Assembly (NCBI GenBank): GCA_963556145.1
Contig: OY744461.1
Coordinates: 6,272,891 to 6,336,890, forward strand
Source of the DNA: Hygrocybe punicea
Lineage: Eukaryota; Basidiomycota; Agaricomycetes; Agaricales; Hygrophoraceae
Direction: 5' to 3'
DNA: 64,000 nt
Position 1 is the first letter of the stretch; the number at the start of each line of letters is the position of its first letter. This document shows, piece by piece, positions 34,376 through 46,116 of this stretch. The translations under genes were made by a program, and so were the position numbers. Under the pieces are notes generated by a model. It did no database searches. It saw only the letters and a list, made by a program, of their open reading frames with translations, and was not told the DNA's origin.

Positions 34376-37300
34376 TTGTTGGTAATACCTGCTGTAGAGC
34401 CGTCTCAACGTAGCGTTGTAGCATCATCATCATTTTTCATGGACATCTCAACGAAAGCAAAGATTAAGACACCAAGACTCTACCTCACATGCCTCCCAAA
34501 CACACTACCTCTTCCTTCAGTTAACGGAGGCGTTTATCGATTTGACAACTTTTCACTTGACAATGACTGGGTGGATCACATAGGAGAAGAAGGAGCTGTA
34601 AATAGGGAGCTGGAGGTCAGGCTAGGTTCTCGGGCTCAGGGCACAATCAAAATAAAAGAGCGTGGATCAGGGATCTCTGTGCTTGCAGATGTCTTCGAGA
34701 GATATCTCACCAAATATCCTACATCAGTCACCCTTGACAAATGGCTTTCGGATATGATTTCATCTGCGCAGGAAGCCTATGATTCTGCTGGTTTAGAGGT
34801 AGGCTCATTCAATATTCAATCAAGGAGCATAACATTAAATAACATTACCAGCTTCCAAAGGCTTCTGAGTCTTCCGAGTCTTCCAATTCCACACCCAAAG
34901 CCGGTCTTAAAAACGGAACATCCCCTGAAATTTCGATTTTGACATCTAAAAAAGGGAAGGGCAAAAGTAAACCAAAAAGGCCTGATACCAAAATCCTACA
35001 TGAATTTCATGATTCCAACTACCCGACAACTGATGAATCAGATGATGGCAGGCCAGGTGGTGCAAAGAAACATCCGTTGTTGCTCTCCTCTTGTTCATTG
35101 CATGCAACGGCATCCCTCCTGTTGTTGTCGATTCACGTGAATTCAAGAAATTCGTCTCCACTTTGAACTGTGACTACAATCCCCCATCAGCAACAACTCT
35201 GATTGACAAACTCATACCGAATGAGGCAGCCAACATTCACCAAGCAACTATTAAGTATTTGCGTACCTGTTGAGATCTCACAATCACGTTTGATGGGGGT
35301 AAACTGCGTAGCTCCAATGGACTTTACTCCGTCCATGTGACCACTGCAGAACGTCGGTCATTCTGTTTGGCCCTCAATGATGCTTCACGACTAAGCCACA
35401 CAGGAGAGTATATTGCAGAGCTTTTGAATGGGGTGTGTTCATGACAGTTTGATATGGAATGTTCAGGAGCTAAATGTTTGCAGTTCATTGTCGAAATAGG
35501 ACCATATAGATTCTCTGCTGCGTGCTCTGACAACACAGGGAATACTTCGAAAGGCCATTGACTCACTTCTAGCCAAAACACTCATATCCTTAACCTTCAA
35601 GATGCTTGGCACGAACTGAACCTGACGTTAGCAGAGATTTGCGTGCTGGATTACTTCAAGCCAGTATGTTGTTTTGTACTATGCTAGTGTGGGATCGCTT
35701 GTCTGCAGCAGCTGATTGGTATAACAGGTTGTTGGTATTTTAAGAGGGATTATTGCATTTATGAACAAGTCTACGTACTCGATGGAGTGCTTTGATCATC
35801 AGCGGGCAAAGATGGGCATCCGTCGTGGCTTAGAGACTATTGGTGAGACATGTTTTGGGACAATCTATTGGTCTGGACAGTCAGTATTGCGAGGACTGCC
35901 GGCAATGAAGGTGATAATTCAGGATGATGAGCTTCAAATCCATATCACGGTATGATGATGTCCTCTTCTATCGATTTAAGTTTTCAACCAAATAATCCAG
36001 GGATTAGACGATGCAACACAAATATTGCAACTTGAACTTGATCTCACCAAACTTCTAGAAGTCATCGGCCCGTTTGCCAAGTCTATCAAGTGTCTTGAGT
36101 CTTCTCATTCAACGGCAGCTGACGTCTATCTATTCTGGCTTGCAATTGTAGCTCAGCTTGAGCAACTGTTGTTGAAAACACGCTCTGGTTCACTCCCTGA
36201 CAGTGTCAAAGAGCAAATCCGAGCCATTACCAACCGCCGCTTTGATGGAATGATTAATCATGCACCGACCAATGTATATGTTGCCGCCTTCTTTCTAGAT
36301 CCTCATATGACTATTAGTTCCTATTTATACAACTGAATATGATTTTTGTTTCTCTAGATTACCGCGGTGCTCCGATCTTCTGCGGAGGGAACATCAATCC
36401 ATTGGCCATTCCACCAATCACCATATTGCAAGTCTCAAATCAGAGCTTAAATGCAAGGGGGGCCCGGCATTCAAAAACTTAAACGTGGGTCGAAAAATTT
36501 CATTTCGACAATTTCAGGGACCTCCCCCCCCCCCTCCTTCCTAATATGGGTATATTTAATTATGTAATATACAAAAAAGGCAATCCAATCTACCGCAGAC
36601 TCTTCTTGATGTTTGCATGCACCTCACACCGCCAGTTGCGAGGCACGAAGTCAAGGTTGAGACAATCCAAATGAAACTGTACCAACACCCAATCAGTCTG
36701 AACATAAATGTAGTGGAAAATTACTTACCCATTGAGTCTCGCAGCCTGGATAAATGCACCTGGCAGCCTTGTCGGCCTCAATATCAGTCTGACTCACTTT
36801 ATTGCCACACAAGCAGGCATATATGTCTGCCATATCCCGAGTCTTCCGTACTCAGCCAATGCGGGTGGGTTCAGCAGCAATTGTGAACTCTGTCTGGTTT
36901 GTTCCAACATCTTGTGGATCATCAGTGACCGGAGTGCTCAAATCACACACCACTCACTTGGCAATGTTGAGGAATTGGTCGGAATGATAGCTTCAGGGAG
37001 CTCCTCGTCGTTGTCTGTTAACTCACTCCTAACTGATCCTTCCTCAGACATGTGCGGTTCGACGACATTTGGACTTGCCAGTGTGTTGCCCCAGACTTGC
37101 CTGTCCACCAGTCCCCACCAATATCATCTCATGGCATTCTGGGCACTTGAGCTTGTCACCAGCTTGGAATTTTGGTGCTGTCATTTGTATTAGTTTCCTG
37201 TATCTATGGATGATTCATTACGTGCCGTTTTATTTGATTTCACCATGGCGCAAGTGTTCCGTGCACTCAGGGGTGGCAGGAAAGTCAAAAATTACTATAT

Positions 37301-38157
37301 AAGGCTACATATTAAAGTATTCCTTTTTTTTTTTTTGCGTGGCCTGTGACCCCCCCCCCCCACCTCGGGTGCGGGGTTTGAATGCCGGGCCCCCCTTGCT
37401 TAAATGTTTTGTAGATGGCGATGATCCATTTGATCGACAATTCCGCCCTGACGAGACTGTGCGTCAATGGTGGATTGCTGTTCAGAAGAAACCATTTGGC
37501 ACGGTTCTCGGGGTATGTCAGCCCTTGCTTATATTATTCTGCCCCTCACGTCCATGATCTTCTCAAGGCACTTGCCATCAAACTATATTCTGTGACGGTG
37601 GTATCAATGGCAGACGAATGAACGATGTCTGTTATCACTTGGTTGAACAGTGCAAAGCGTAGCCGTCAGCATTTGTCAACGCTAGCTGATCACATCAAGA
37701 TTCGGGGATGGCACCGGCACAACCCTGAGGTACGAAGAACTTGGTACTTTTAAACAACGTTGATATAACTTTGGCACTGCAGGTTTCTGCACCAAGGCCT
37801 GCACCAACAGTGAAATGGCGAGATATGTCCACCACAATTATGGGCGAACCAACAAACAACACCACCATACCTCCTCCGCCATGCCCAACCAGTACACCAA
37901 CAGCTCATGACTCGAGCGAAGACCCACTCTCTGATGGATGTGGTGTTTTAGATCAACCCCCACCAGACTTAACAGGGATCAACGGCGCAGGTTTTCACAT
38001 AGCAGCTGAGATTGATATTGAGTCTCACATACTACTTGATATACTATCTGACAAACCCTCAGCCCCGCAGCAGAAGAGCAGCCAACCAACTCCCAGTCAG
38101 GCATCCAGAGTTGAAGTTAGCATCACTCCACAGGCTTTGGAATGGGAAAAATGGTAG
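34376..38157 (+). pseudogene. hAT-family transposase remnant with DUF659 and dimerisation domain
   Basis: Plus-strand pieces give, in order: an N-terminal region (34440-34940) ending in a Lys-rich stretch; a segment with I-A-C-N-G-I-P-P-V-V-V (35095); the DUF659-like block with F-D-G-G-K-L-R and H-V-T-T-A-E-R-R-S-F (35290-35355) and D-A-S-R-L-S-H-T (about 35380), followed by an intron and S-D-N-T-G-N; F-F-L-D-P-H (36290); and a C-terminal hAT dimerisation block with W-W-I-A-V-Q, S-V-T-V-V-S-M-A-D-E and W-L-N-S-A-K-R (37460-37680). In-frame stops and frame breaks are frequent. A hAT MITE (36454-37398) splits the S-E-L-K-C-F junction, and removal restores the frame. Some relatives are domesticated host genes, but this one is clearly broken. 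Terminal repeats were not found. Confidence 0.72.
36454..37398. mobile_element. hAT MITE, 945 bp, TSD CTTAAATG
   Basis: Exact 8-bp duplication CTTAAATG (36446-36453 and 37399-37406). The terminal inverted repeats, CAAGGGGGGCCCGGCATTCA and its complement, are essentially perfect for about 22 bp, so this is one of the younger insertions. C- and T-homopolymers lie just inside both ends. The interior looks like captured gene sequence read on the minus strand: a C-P-E-C ... S-L-G-Q-H-x5-C finger-like motif near 37180-37090. No transposase. Confidence 0.92.
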
Positions 38158-38371
38158 CATTACATCTGTTAACGAAAATCTTGTATCCGTACCTCAATGC
38201 TAGACATACCTGTGTGTTGAAGTCAACTACTAAGTTATGAGCTATGCTTGTTTACAGTATTTGTCCACTTCAACTTCAATTTTCCAACTCTTCCTCAAGC
38301 CGCATATAATATTAATGCTAGTGGTGTTGATAGATAAATAAAATTGGGTCTGTTGAATACATTGAGAGTCT

Positions 38372-40960
38372 TCAGGAAATTTGGGCAGAGGCAACTCGTG
38401 CGTAGGAAGGTAAACCAAAGTAGTCGGTATCCGACTTCGAATGCCATAACGGATCCGCCTCATGGAATTCGTTGATACTTTGGTATTGCAAGCGTTGCCG
38501 ATCCTTCCGCTTCCGCCACCAGATTCTACAAAGGGTGTGTAAAAAAGGACCGGGGGGAAACAACGAGGAAGGACGCACAAGCCCCAAATAGACACTCCAA
38601 TGCACGCCGCTAGCCCCACTAGCCCTCCAACCAATTGAAATTTATGCAACGAGAAAAATCCCGTCACCTTGTTCAACCCCACCGGATCCGGATCGACGAA
38701 CGTGAACTGCCGGTTAGGCAACTCGGTTCTGCTGGGCGGGTTCTGCGGATCGAAGCAATATTGCCGGAAACATTGGGTGCAGATCGCGGAGCGCGACGGG
38801 ATAGGCATAAGTTTGTACCTGGTGCGATCAATGGCAGCGCATTGGAGGCAAAGGCCCCAGTTGGGATCGGGGGTGTTGGCGTTGGGTGTGAAACCGCTGA
38901 TGGTGTTATTGTGGACTTGGTCAAGGAAGAGCTGAGTGTGCCTAGGTGTATAAGAGGTTTTGAAAGTCCCGGTGCTACAAGATTTGCGGTGAGTGAACAA
39001 GACACAACCAAGAGCGAAACGTACTTGGTGACGGGATTATCGCCATTTATCGGGGGAGAATTTGGCAATGATATAACCAGCGGGTACTCGGGAGGTATGA
39101 GGGTAGGTTCACAACCAAAAAATGCTGGCCTCATATTGAGCCCCGTAGAAATGAAGTCGCCGATGTTTCCGGGGATAGGTGGGAATCCCTGATGGGTTGC
39201 ACCGAGAAGAGTTCGAATTCTCACTGAGGTGAACTCAAGCGATGTACCACTTTGTGAATGATTAATGAGCATCGAGAATAGTGCTGATTTCATGTGCACG
39301 GGGGAAGGGACATACTTGACCCAAAAGTTCGCATCGTCTGCGCTTGCATCGACAGCGACGATCACATCTACTGAACGAGCTCTTACCAATAGTGGAGTGA
39401 GAGGCATGTTTTCTTGGTTGGATGAACCGTCGATGAGCTCGAGCCAGGTGGAGTTGGCATCTTGGAAAGTAGTGCTCTTGATGCTGTGGAAAGGCTGTTC
39501 AAATTACCTCGGTGTGAATCACTTGGGAAGGACACAAGAGAACCACACACGCTTGGCCAATTGGCGACATCGTTGGCGCGAGTGCGAAGATTCCGTAATT
39601 GTCGCGCCAACAGGTATGTCAGACCAGCGCCGCCCGTGGTGGAGAATCCCGAAAGGGTGTTTGTGGCAAAGTCGAGAAGTTGCTGCACGGATATATTTCG
39701 TTTGGCTGCACGGGTATTACGATGTGGGAAAACCAATACTTACGTTGAAAAGACTGGCGCTGGTGCCCATCATGAAGCCGACTTGGTCAAACCCAGCCAC
39801 GCATCCAGTGCTGTTCGGAGGTTGCCCGTTGGTGAGGTGCGTGCCAGCGTATGTAACGTTGACCATGGCGGACAGATCAGGATCCCAGGAGCCAAATTCG
39901 AGTGGTGTAATCTGGTAAATCAAGGGTCGGGTCAGCGGAACATTGGGGAAGAAAATCGCACGACTGAATGCACACTTCATAAACCGTTGACTGAAGAGAC
40001 AAGATAGTTGTATCGTTCGACCCAACAGGCCTTGAATTCGCGTATATAATTGGGAAAGGCACGGCGAACCGCTGAAAAGACGGTATTAGCGGTACGTGAG
40101 ACCACAACTGTCCGGCACCATGGGAGGTGCTATTAGTGAAGAAGTTGCCTCTAGCAGTCTGATTCAGGAAATGATACGATATCATGCGTGACCATATGTC
40201 TGTCAAGCTGGTGTCACTGGTAAACGACAAATAAGCCACTGTCTATTGATATGGAGGTGGGGACATACACCCCTTTGTCTGCCTTTGAGATGACACTCCA
40301 TAATATGCTCCCGTAATATGCCTGGTTCAAGTCTGAGAATATATCCGTCCCGTCCGGTGTGATTAGATCCAAGTCGAGAAGCCAACCGGTGGAATTGGCA
40401 CCATTTCCGTAGACCAAGTCTGATATTGTCGGCCAATCATTCATAAAAAGTGAGCTCATAACCCATGAGCCACCTTGACGAGACAAGTTAGAACATAGTG
40501 ATGCTCTACGGCAGGCGCACCGCAGACCTGACAACCCAGCCATGTATGACGATACTTGCAACAACCCCCCTGTTCCAGTGGCCTGTGCAGAGGCATTCCG
40601 TGCATCAAGTGCGGATAAAACACCAGCGGCATACTGGGCCGCACGCAAACCGCCGCCACTGAACGCGATACCAATTCTCGGGAAGTGGTTCGCGAAAGCA
40701 TGAAGATCATAGCTAATCGCGGAACCATCCCCGAGCCAATCTTCCCAGGCAGCCGGGATAACGGTTGATTCACGCTGAGTTATGTATTCAATTTCTTGTG
40801 GGTGTTGGGACTGATTCTGGGGAGTAAATACACGGAGAAGAGGGACTGTGTTGGTGTCTGGACACTGCACGTTCGTCAGGGGGCCGTAATCGGTGACAGA
40901 GGTTTGGTCTGCGAGGACGGTCGGGGCAAGCAGTAATAGCGAGAAGTATACGAGCCTCAT
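38372..40960 (-). CDS. Lysophospholipase (phospholipase B), secreted or membrane-anchored
   Basis: This is the one clear host gene. The ATG at 40960 is chosen because a signal peptide follows at once (L-V-Y-F-S-L-L-L-L-A-P, then A-D-Q); an in-frame ATG at 41041 would place 27 polar residues before it. The catalytic domain shows S-G-G-G-L-R-A-A near 40665, then the nucleophile site G-L-S-G-G-S-W built across an intron (40474-40527), W-x-R-x-I-S-Y-x-F-L-N, and the Asp region D-G-S-S-N-Q-E-N-M-P-L with V-D-V-I-V-A-V-D-A-S-A-D near 39350. After a Cys-rich C-terminal part comes one membrane helix (about 38630-38585) and, beyond a 53-nt intron, a basic cytosolic tail ending at 38372. About seven short introns are needed; the one near 40250 is unresolved. 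It would hydrolyse fatty-acyl esters of (lyso)phospholipids at the cell surface. Confidence 0.88.
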
Positions 40961-41382
40961 CGTTGGGACGATGTGCTGGGTTTGCTGCGAGTTCTTTTCA
41001 GTCGCAACATGGCAGTGTAACGGGTTGATCCGCCGAGGCATTGTCAGTATCTTCTCACACCAGTATCTTCTCACACCACAAGGGTCAGGTTGGCTTTAAT
41101 CGAACCCATCGGATTAGGTAAATGATGGCACTTTTTGAAATTTTTTGAATCAATTGAATAATATGGACTTGAACAAATTTTCTGTGCTCAATCTTGTATC
41201 TCATGAAATACTGCATGGAATGACATGGTTACAAAGGGAAAGTTGTACTATTTTCTAAGGGCTATCAGCTCCTGTAATTATATTTGGACTATATTTAGTG
41301 TATGATGAGTGGTGGATGAAATCAAGAGGTAAAGTAGTATTTTTGATACCCAATATGATATTGTAAAATTATGGCATCCTTG
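40961..41382. promoter_or_regulatory. Region upstream of the lysophospholipase gene
   Basis: The minus-strand gene starts at 40960 and the next element begins at 41383, so this 420-bp gap must hold its promoter. A short duplication, CAGTATCTTCTCACACCA, lies near 41045-41078. Beyond that it is AT-rich, with no TATA box or known site that I can support. Confidence 0.35.
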
Positions 41383-42870
41383 TAGTGATGGACAGGTCTG
41401 GTTCAGAACCGTGGTTCGAACCTGAACCAATGAGAACCGAACCGTGGTTCGGGTCCAGGTTCGAAGCCAGGTGTGAACCGGACCTGAAGTCCGGTTCCGC
41501 GTTCACATGATTTTGCATGGTCCAGAACCTGTTCAGACTGGTCCAAACCATAGGTCATCAGTCTCCAAACACGTTGACTCATGACCTCGCGTACGACTCG
41601 TGATCTTGTTTATCCACCATGTTGCCCTATACGTGGCGACTACCGATAAAGTCTCGCGTTTGGCTCACCCCACTCCCTGCCCGTCACTCCCTATAAATCA
41701 ATCCTCGCTGGTCGACCACTGTTCCTTCAAACATGGACCATTAATAACATGGCGTTCCGACAATCTCACGAATCAACTCATTCTTTTGGATATCCCTTTC
41801 TGCGCTCAGAGTGCTACTCCCGGTCCCTCCATGTAGCACACAGATCTTCATTTAGGCAAGTTTATTTTATTTTTACAGTCTATCCTTATTAACACCAGCA
41901 GTACCATGCTTAGTGCTCCCCCTAAATGCTTCATAAAGCCATATATAATTTCAAACGTCATTTCTCGTATGTTGCTGTGGAATCCATTGTATGCCGCTTG
42001 ATTTTTGACTGGGTAGCAACATAATTAACATTTTTTTGGTACAGTCCATCTTTCAGAAACCAACGGCATACTGCTCTCCGCTTGCCGCTGGGTTTTCTCG
42101 CGAAGGGCTACCTCCGAATGGTATATGAGCTATTCTCATGTTGTCTCGTTACTAATCTCTTTCTGGTACAGTGAAACTATTGGCAAACCGCTCAACGCTG
42201 TCCCCAACCCTTTTACAATGGGCCTCCTCCAAACAGGTTGGTTCAGGTCATCTTTTTCTAAAATTTTTCTAAATTTTGCCACTTACATAGCCCGAAGATT
42301 TTGCAATTTATAATGAGGGCCGAAGATTTTGCGATGCAGCTAATGTGTAGGATGATGTACATTTTTTTTTCACCATCTCGGTGCCGCTGACATTTTCAAA
42401 CAGAATATCAGATCGTTTTAGATATAGGAGACGTTGGTGGAATAGGCGAAGCCTGAGCTATAAAGGTGGGTTGTTCTTTCTGTTATGCTCAAGTAGCCCA
42501 CTCACAATGACAGGCTGTGCTGTAGGTCCAGACAGCAACCTCCTCGACGCTTCTCAGATTATTTGGTTCAATGACGGTGATGATGTGACGCCCATCTCGG
42601 GTCCCTCTTTGTTGAAGGCTTCCCCTCTGCCCTGCCCTGCTTCTCGCAGCCCTTCTCCCATCATCGCTGGCTCTCGTCGCCCTCATCGAGTTGTACACCC
42701 TTCTGCAAAGGCACGGGATCCTGACAACCTGGAATCCCGTGCTATATTGGCCAAAAGGAAGCGTTTGACCAAACAACCTGTCCGATGCGAGGTTGTAAGT
42801 GGCAACAGCGATAGTGACAAAGAAAATACAGACCTGGATGACTTGGTCCAGTCTGCATGCTCAGAGTACG

Positions 42871-43028
42871 CGTTGGAGTGGTACAGAGGTACCACTCCGA
42901 GGGCTAGCTGGAGAGTCTCGCTGGAGAGCTGGCAAGGAAGGCTTGATTGGGACTGACTACTGACAGGAATCTGTCTACAACGAACCGTGGGAGCCTCATC
43001 ACGTGACCAGGCACTTGCTACCACTCGA
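42871..43028 (-). repeat. 3' LTR of the LARD-like element
   Basis: Near-identical to 47154-47311. Its outer end contains a small palindrome, GGAGTGGTAC..GTACCACTCC, and its inner end again carries TACCACTC, so each repeat is itself bounded by inverted copies of the same decamer. It includes TCACGTGA. Confidence 0.88.
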
Positions 43029-44897
43029 AGTGCCCCCCTTCCTCATAGCGACGTCCTCATCGCTATCAAAGACCTGAAAAGAGAAAAAAAGAAAGAGGAA
43101 GGAAAGAGGGAAAAGGACTGGAAAAGGAACTAGTCTACTCCACTGGGGTCTAGCAAAGGAGGTCCAAGACTGGGATCAAAGGGAATGGGAACTTGTCCAG
43201 AAAAAGATGGGAAAGAAACGGAGGGATGGGAAAAGGCAGGAGAAATGTCGTGGACACGAGCCAGAATTTTTGATGAGTTTCGCGTAGGGATGGTGGGAAG
43301 ATGGCGGGGTTGTACTCAGTATGGGGAGTCGTCGAAATGTGTTGGGTATGCTTGATGACGAGGTGGGAGTTTATGTTCAGGGTATCTCGGGGGAAGCCTT
43401 TGAGGGCTGGGGTGGATGCGGTGGTGACGGTAACGAAGCGTGGACCATGGATTTTGTGCTCGGGGGTAGGTGAGGGTAGGGATGCTCTTCAGTCGCCAAA
43501 TAGGGACGTGGGTGGGGCGGGTGTCATGCCAGGTATGGTTTTGATGGGGAATGTTGAACACGGGGATGGCTTGGGTTTTCGGGGCGGGGATATTGTCGTG
43601 GTATGCTGATGGAGGTGTTTCCATGGGCTCCATTTGTGTAGACACGTCGGCGTATCATTTTGTGGGCATAGGTAGGTCCGCCTCGCGTGCAGTTACAGGT
43701 CAGGATGCTTTGGCGTGTGGTGTGTCCCCGGTATGTGTCTCCTCCGTGCTCGCGGGTTGTTGCTTTTTCTCATCTTGCCCTTCGATGTTTCGCCTGGCAA
43801 GATCTGTCCCATTTTGGTTCTCTCCTGCGAGGATCTCCGTGATTTGGGATGGCAGAGGCCATGCTCGGCCATCGTAGCGTGTTTGGTGGTTGCCGGAAGC
43901 GTGGTACGGTGTGGGGGCGGGACGCCCATGTTGGTGGTTTGGTTTTGGGTCAGGGTAGACAGGGATGGTGGGGCGAGACGGTGTAGGTGTGGGACGTTCG
44001 CATTGGGAGGTGGCGTGGATGGGGATGGCTGTGGCGTGTTCAGCCCAGTCGAGACATGTAGGTGGTAACATGGGCACAGGCAAATTTGCTGGGGTGGGGC
44101 TAGATGTATGAACAGGCCTGTTCCCGGTCTCTTGTTGGGCTGTCCTGTTGTCCCGTCATGTGTTCTCGGACTCGTTCGTCTCCTCTGTCCTCATGGTATC
44201 CGTCTCCTCATTCCTCACGCCATCTCCCCTTCTCCCATTCCTCTCGTCCTCCTCAAACTTCGGGTACACGTCAGCTTGGGTTTCGACGCCATTTGGCCTC
44301 GGCGCTCGCAGTTGCGGCATCTGGACGGCGGTGATGTGACTCTGGGCTGGTGTGAGCATGTGTGGGCATATACCTGGGGGGGAAACGGGGTCTGGGGTGC
44401 ATTTGGGCGTGTTCTGTTGCACGGGTATGGGCTTTGGGGCCTGTGTGGGCATCAGATGGTCGGGCATTGTGGGACCACAGTGTGGGAAGCGTTTGAATGC
44501 GTTTTCTTGCACGGGCATGGGGTTTGGGGCTGGGGTGGGACTTGAGATGCATTCAGATGTGTTTTGCAGCGGGGACAGTGTGTTTGGGGTTGACGTGGGT
44601 GTGTGACGCGACTCTCATTGAGTTTCGGGCGCAGTGGTTCGCGTTGGGGTAGTATTCGACGATGGGGCGTCGTCCAAGGTGTCATGAAAATACGTCACCC
44701 CCATACATTTTTCCCCAGATACCACTTATTTTCATGACGATCTTTGACAGGTTGTCAGACAAACCCTTATGATTCACATACTCTGCGGAGCAGGGGGAAA
44801 GCTTTTACATTTACGAGCCCCTTGAAGGGGCAGGACCGAACCGGACTACGACTACAACTCCCCGAAAGGGAGTGCAACTATTACGATCAAGGAGTAT

Positions 44898-45507
44898 CTA
44901 CTCATCTACGAGATACTCCTCCTTAATTACCTCCTGGAGGACGGCGTCTTCAACGAGGTTACGAATCTGGTCTTCCAACGCCCGTTCGATCGCTGCACGA
45001 CAATTGCGCCTAAACATGTCAGCGATGCCGAAGGGAAGACGAGGCTGGAACTCACGCAGCCCGAAGGGCGCCCTGGTGTCCACATAGGCGTCCCGGGGCC
45101 AGAAGTCCTCGTCGGAGTCGGACCCCCAGGAAATCTTCGTCGCGAGCGACGGCATCGAGTCCTCGGACGAGTAGTCCGAGGGCGGGAACGCATCATCCAA
45201 CGCTATCACAAAGAACCATCAGAACAATAACCAAACATCCCAAAGAAAGACAGAACTTACCGAACGGGTCAGCCAGAAGCTCGCACAGAAGCCTCTTGTT
45301 GCGCGCAACAAGGTGACAACATTCCGTACGATGCTTGGCCTTCCTGCAAGCGAAACAACGACCAGTAGCCCAATATAAATCCCGATCAGAGTCGGAGAGG
45401 CGGCAGGCGAAGTCGTGCGTAATACAATTAACCGCGACAGGATGGGACGGGTTAAAGAGGGCAGAACATTTAAAGAATATGAGACGATGACACGAGTGGG
45501 GAAACAT
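44898..45507 (-). CDS. Small spliced cysteine-motif protein encoded inside the solo LTR
   Basis: Two exons, 45507-45261 and 45202-44898, are joined by a 58-nt intron with a perfect GTAAGT donor and a TAG acceptor; splicing gives 183 residues. Exon 1 carries C-F-A-C-R-K-A-K-H-R-T-E-C-C, readable as a CCHC knuckle (C-x2-C-x4-H-x4-C) or half of a fungal zinc cluster. Exon 2 is acidic (S-D-Y-S-S-E-D, S-D-S-D-E-D) with a helical C terminus (R-A-I-E-R-A-L-E-D-Q-I). The frame could extend upstream to a GTG at 45543. It is antisense to the LTR. No stop or frameshift damages it, unusual in this region. A cysteine-cluster gene also sits antisense in Gypsy-B (56465). Function unknown; nucleic-acid binding is the obvious guess. 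Confidence 0.6.
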
Positions 45508-45737
45508 CGCATTGATGAGAGATGGGATGAAGAATCCAACCACACTTTATACTGAACGGAGGCCCACTCCCGATCAGGAAGAAACCTCTACCACTTCATC
45601 AACGAACCCGTGAGAACGACACGTGACCGGAGGTTGAAATCCCCGACTCTCACAGAACGCCACAGACCACTCTCATCACTCACACCGGGACAATAAGACA
45701 CCCACTTTCACTACCCACGCACAAACTCCCTCCAGTC

Positions 45738-45824
45738 ATGACCCAATCCGTTATCGCCGCCATCATTGCCATCATTATCATATACACTTTCATCCTCATC
45801 GCGATATATCGAGGGGTGCAATGA
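45738..45824 (+). CDS. Possible 28-residue single-pass membrane peptide
   Basis: ATG 45738 to TGA 45824. After M-T-Q-S-V the peptide is an unbroken hydrophobic run of Ile, Ala, Leu and Val to about residue 23, closed by Y-R-G-V-Q. Its length and composition match one membrane helix. It lies between the minus-strand cysteine gene (start 45507, divergent) and the LTR TATA box. It is short enough to arise by chance, so it is flagged rather than asserted. Confidence 0.3.
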   Translation: MTQSVIAAIIAIIIIYTFILIAIYRGVQ

Positions 45825-46107
45825 ATCCCTATCACCGCCGATCCCGAGATCCCCCTATCAACGTTTGAAGCGCTCCGACCCCCTACGATACGCAGCAACG
45901 ACACGTCACACGGCAACGAATCCCCGCATGAAGAACAAGACAGCCGTGATGACGCGTACCCGGACGCTTACGGACCTGGTGACGAATCCGCACGCCAGCC
46001 CGGCATGATCACAAATCACCTCGATGCCAGGGGGGATGTGGACCCACCAACGCGATGGAGCGAGTCGCCTTTGTGACATGTCATTGGAACTGCGGAGGGG
46101 GAGGGAT

Positions 46108-46116
46108 GGTATAAAA
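46108..46116 (+). promoter_or_regulatory. TATA box of the solo LTR
   Basis: GGTATAAAAG near 46108-46117 is followed by a pyrimidine-rich stretch (CTACCCTAACTTTGACCTCTTG). It lies about 190 bp before the LTR end, the expected U3/R position, and sets the LTR orientation as plus. Confidence 0.6.

Noticed and set aside
37330..37400. Possible tRNA-like sequence near GGTTTGAATGCC
   Set aside because: It is the right terminal inverted repeat of a hAT MITE, mirrored at 36454; there is no cloverleaf.
38635..39192. 185-codon plus-strand frame opposite the lysophospholipase
   Set aside because: Antisense shadow of well-supported minus-strand exons.
43301..44606. Plus-strand open frames of 80-145 codons (Val/Gly/Trp-rich)
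   Set aside because: They lie opposite the Thr/Pro/His-rich minus-strand ORF of an LTR element and show no domain; the minus strand also matches the orientation set by the primer site.
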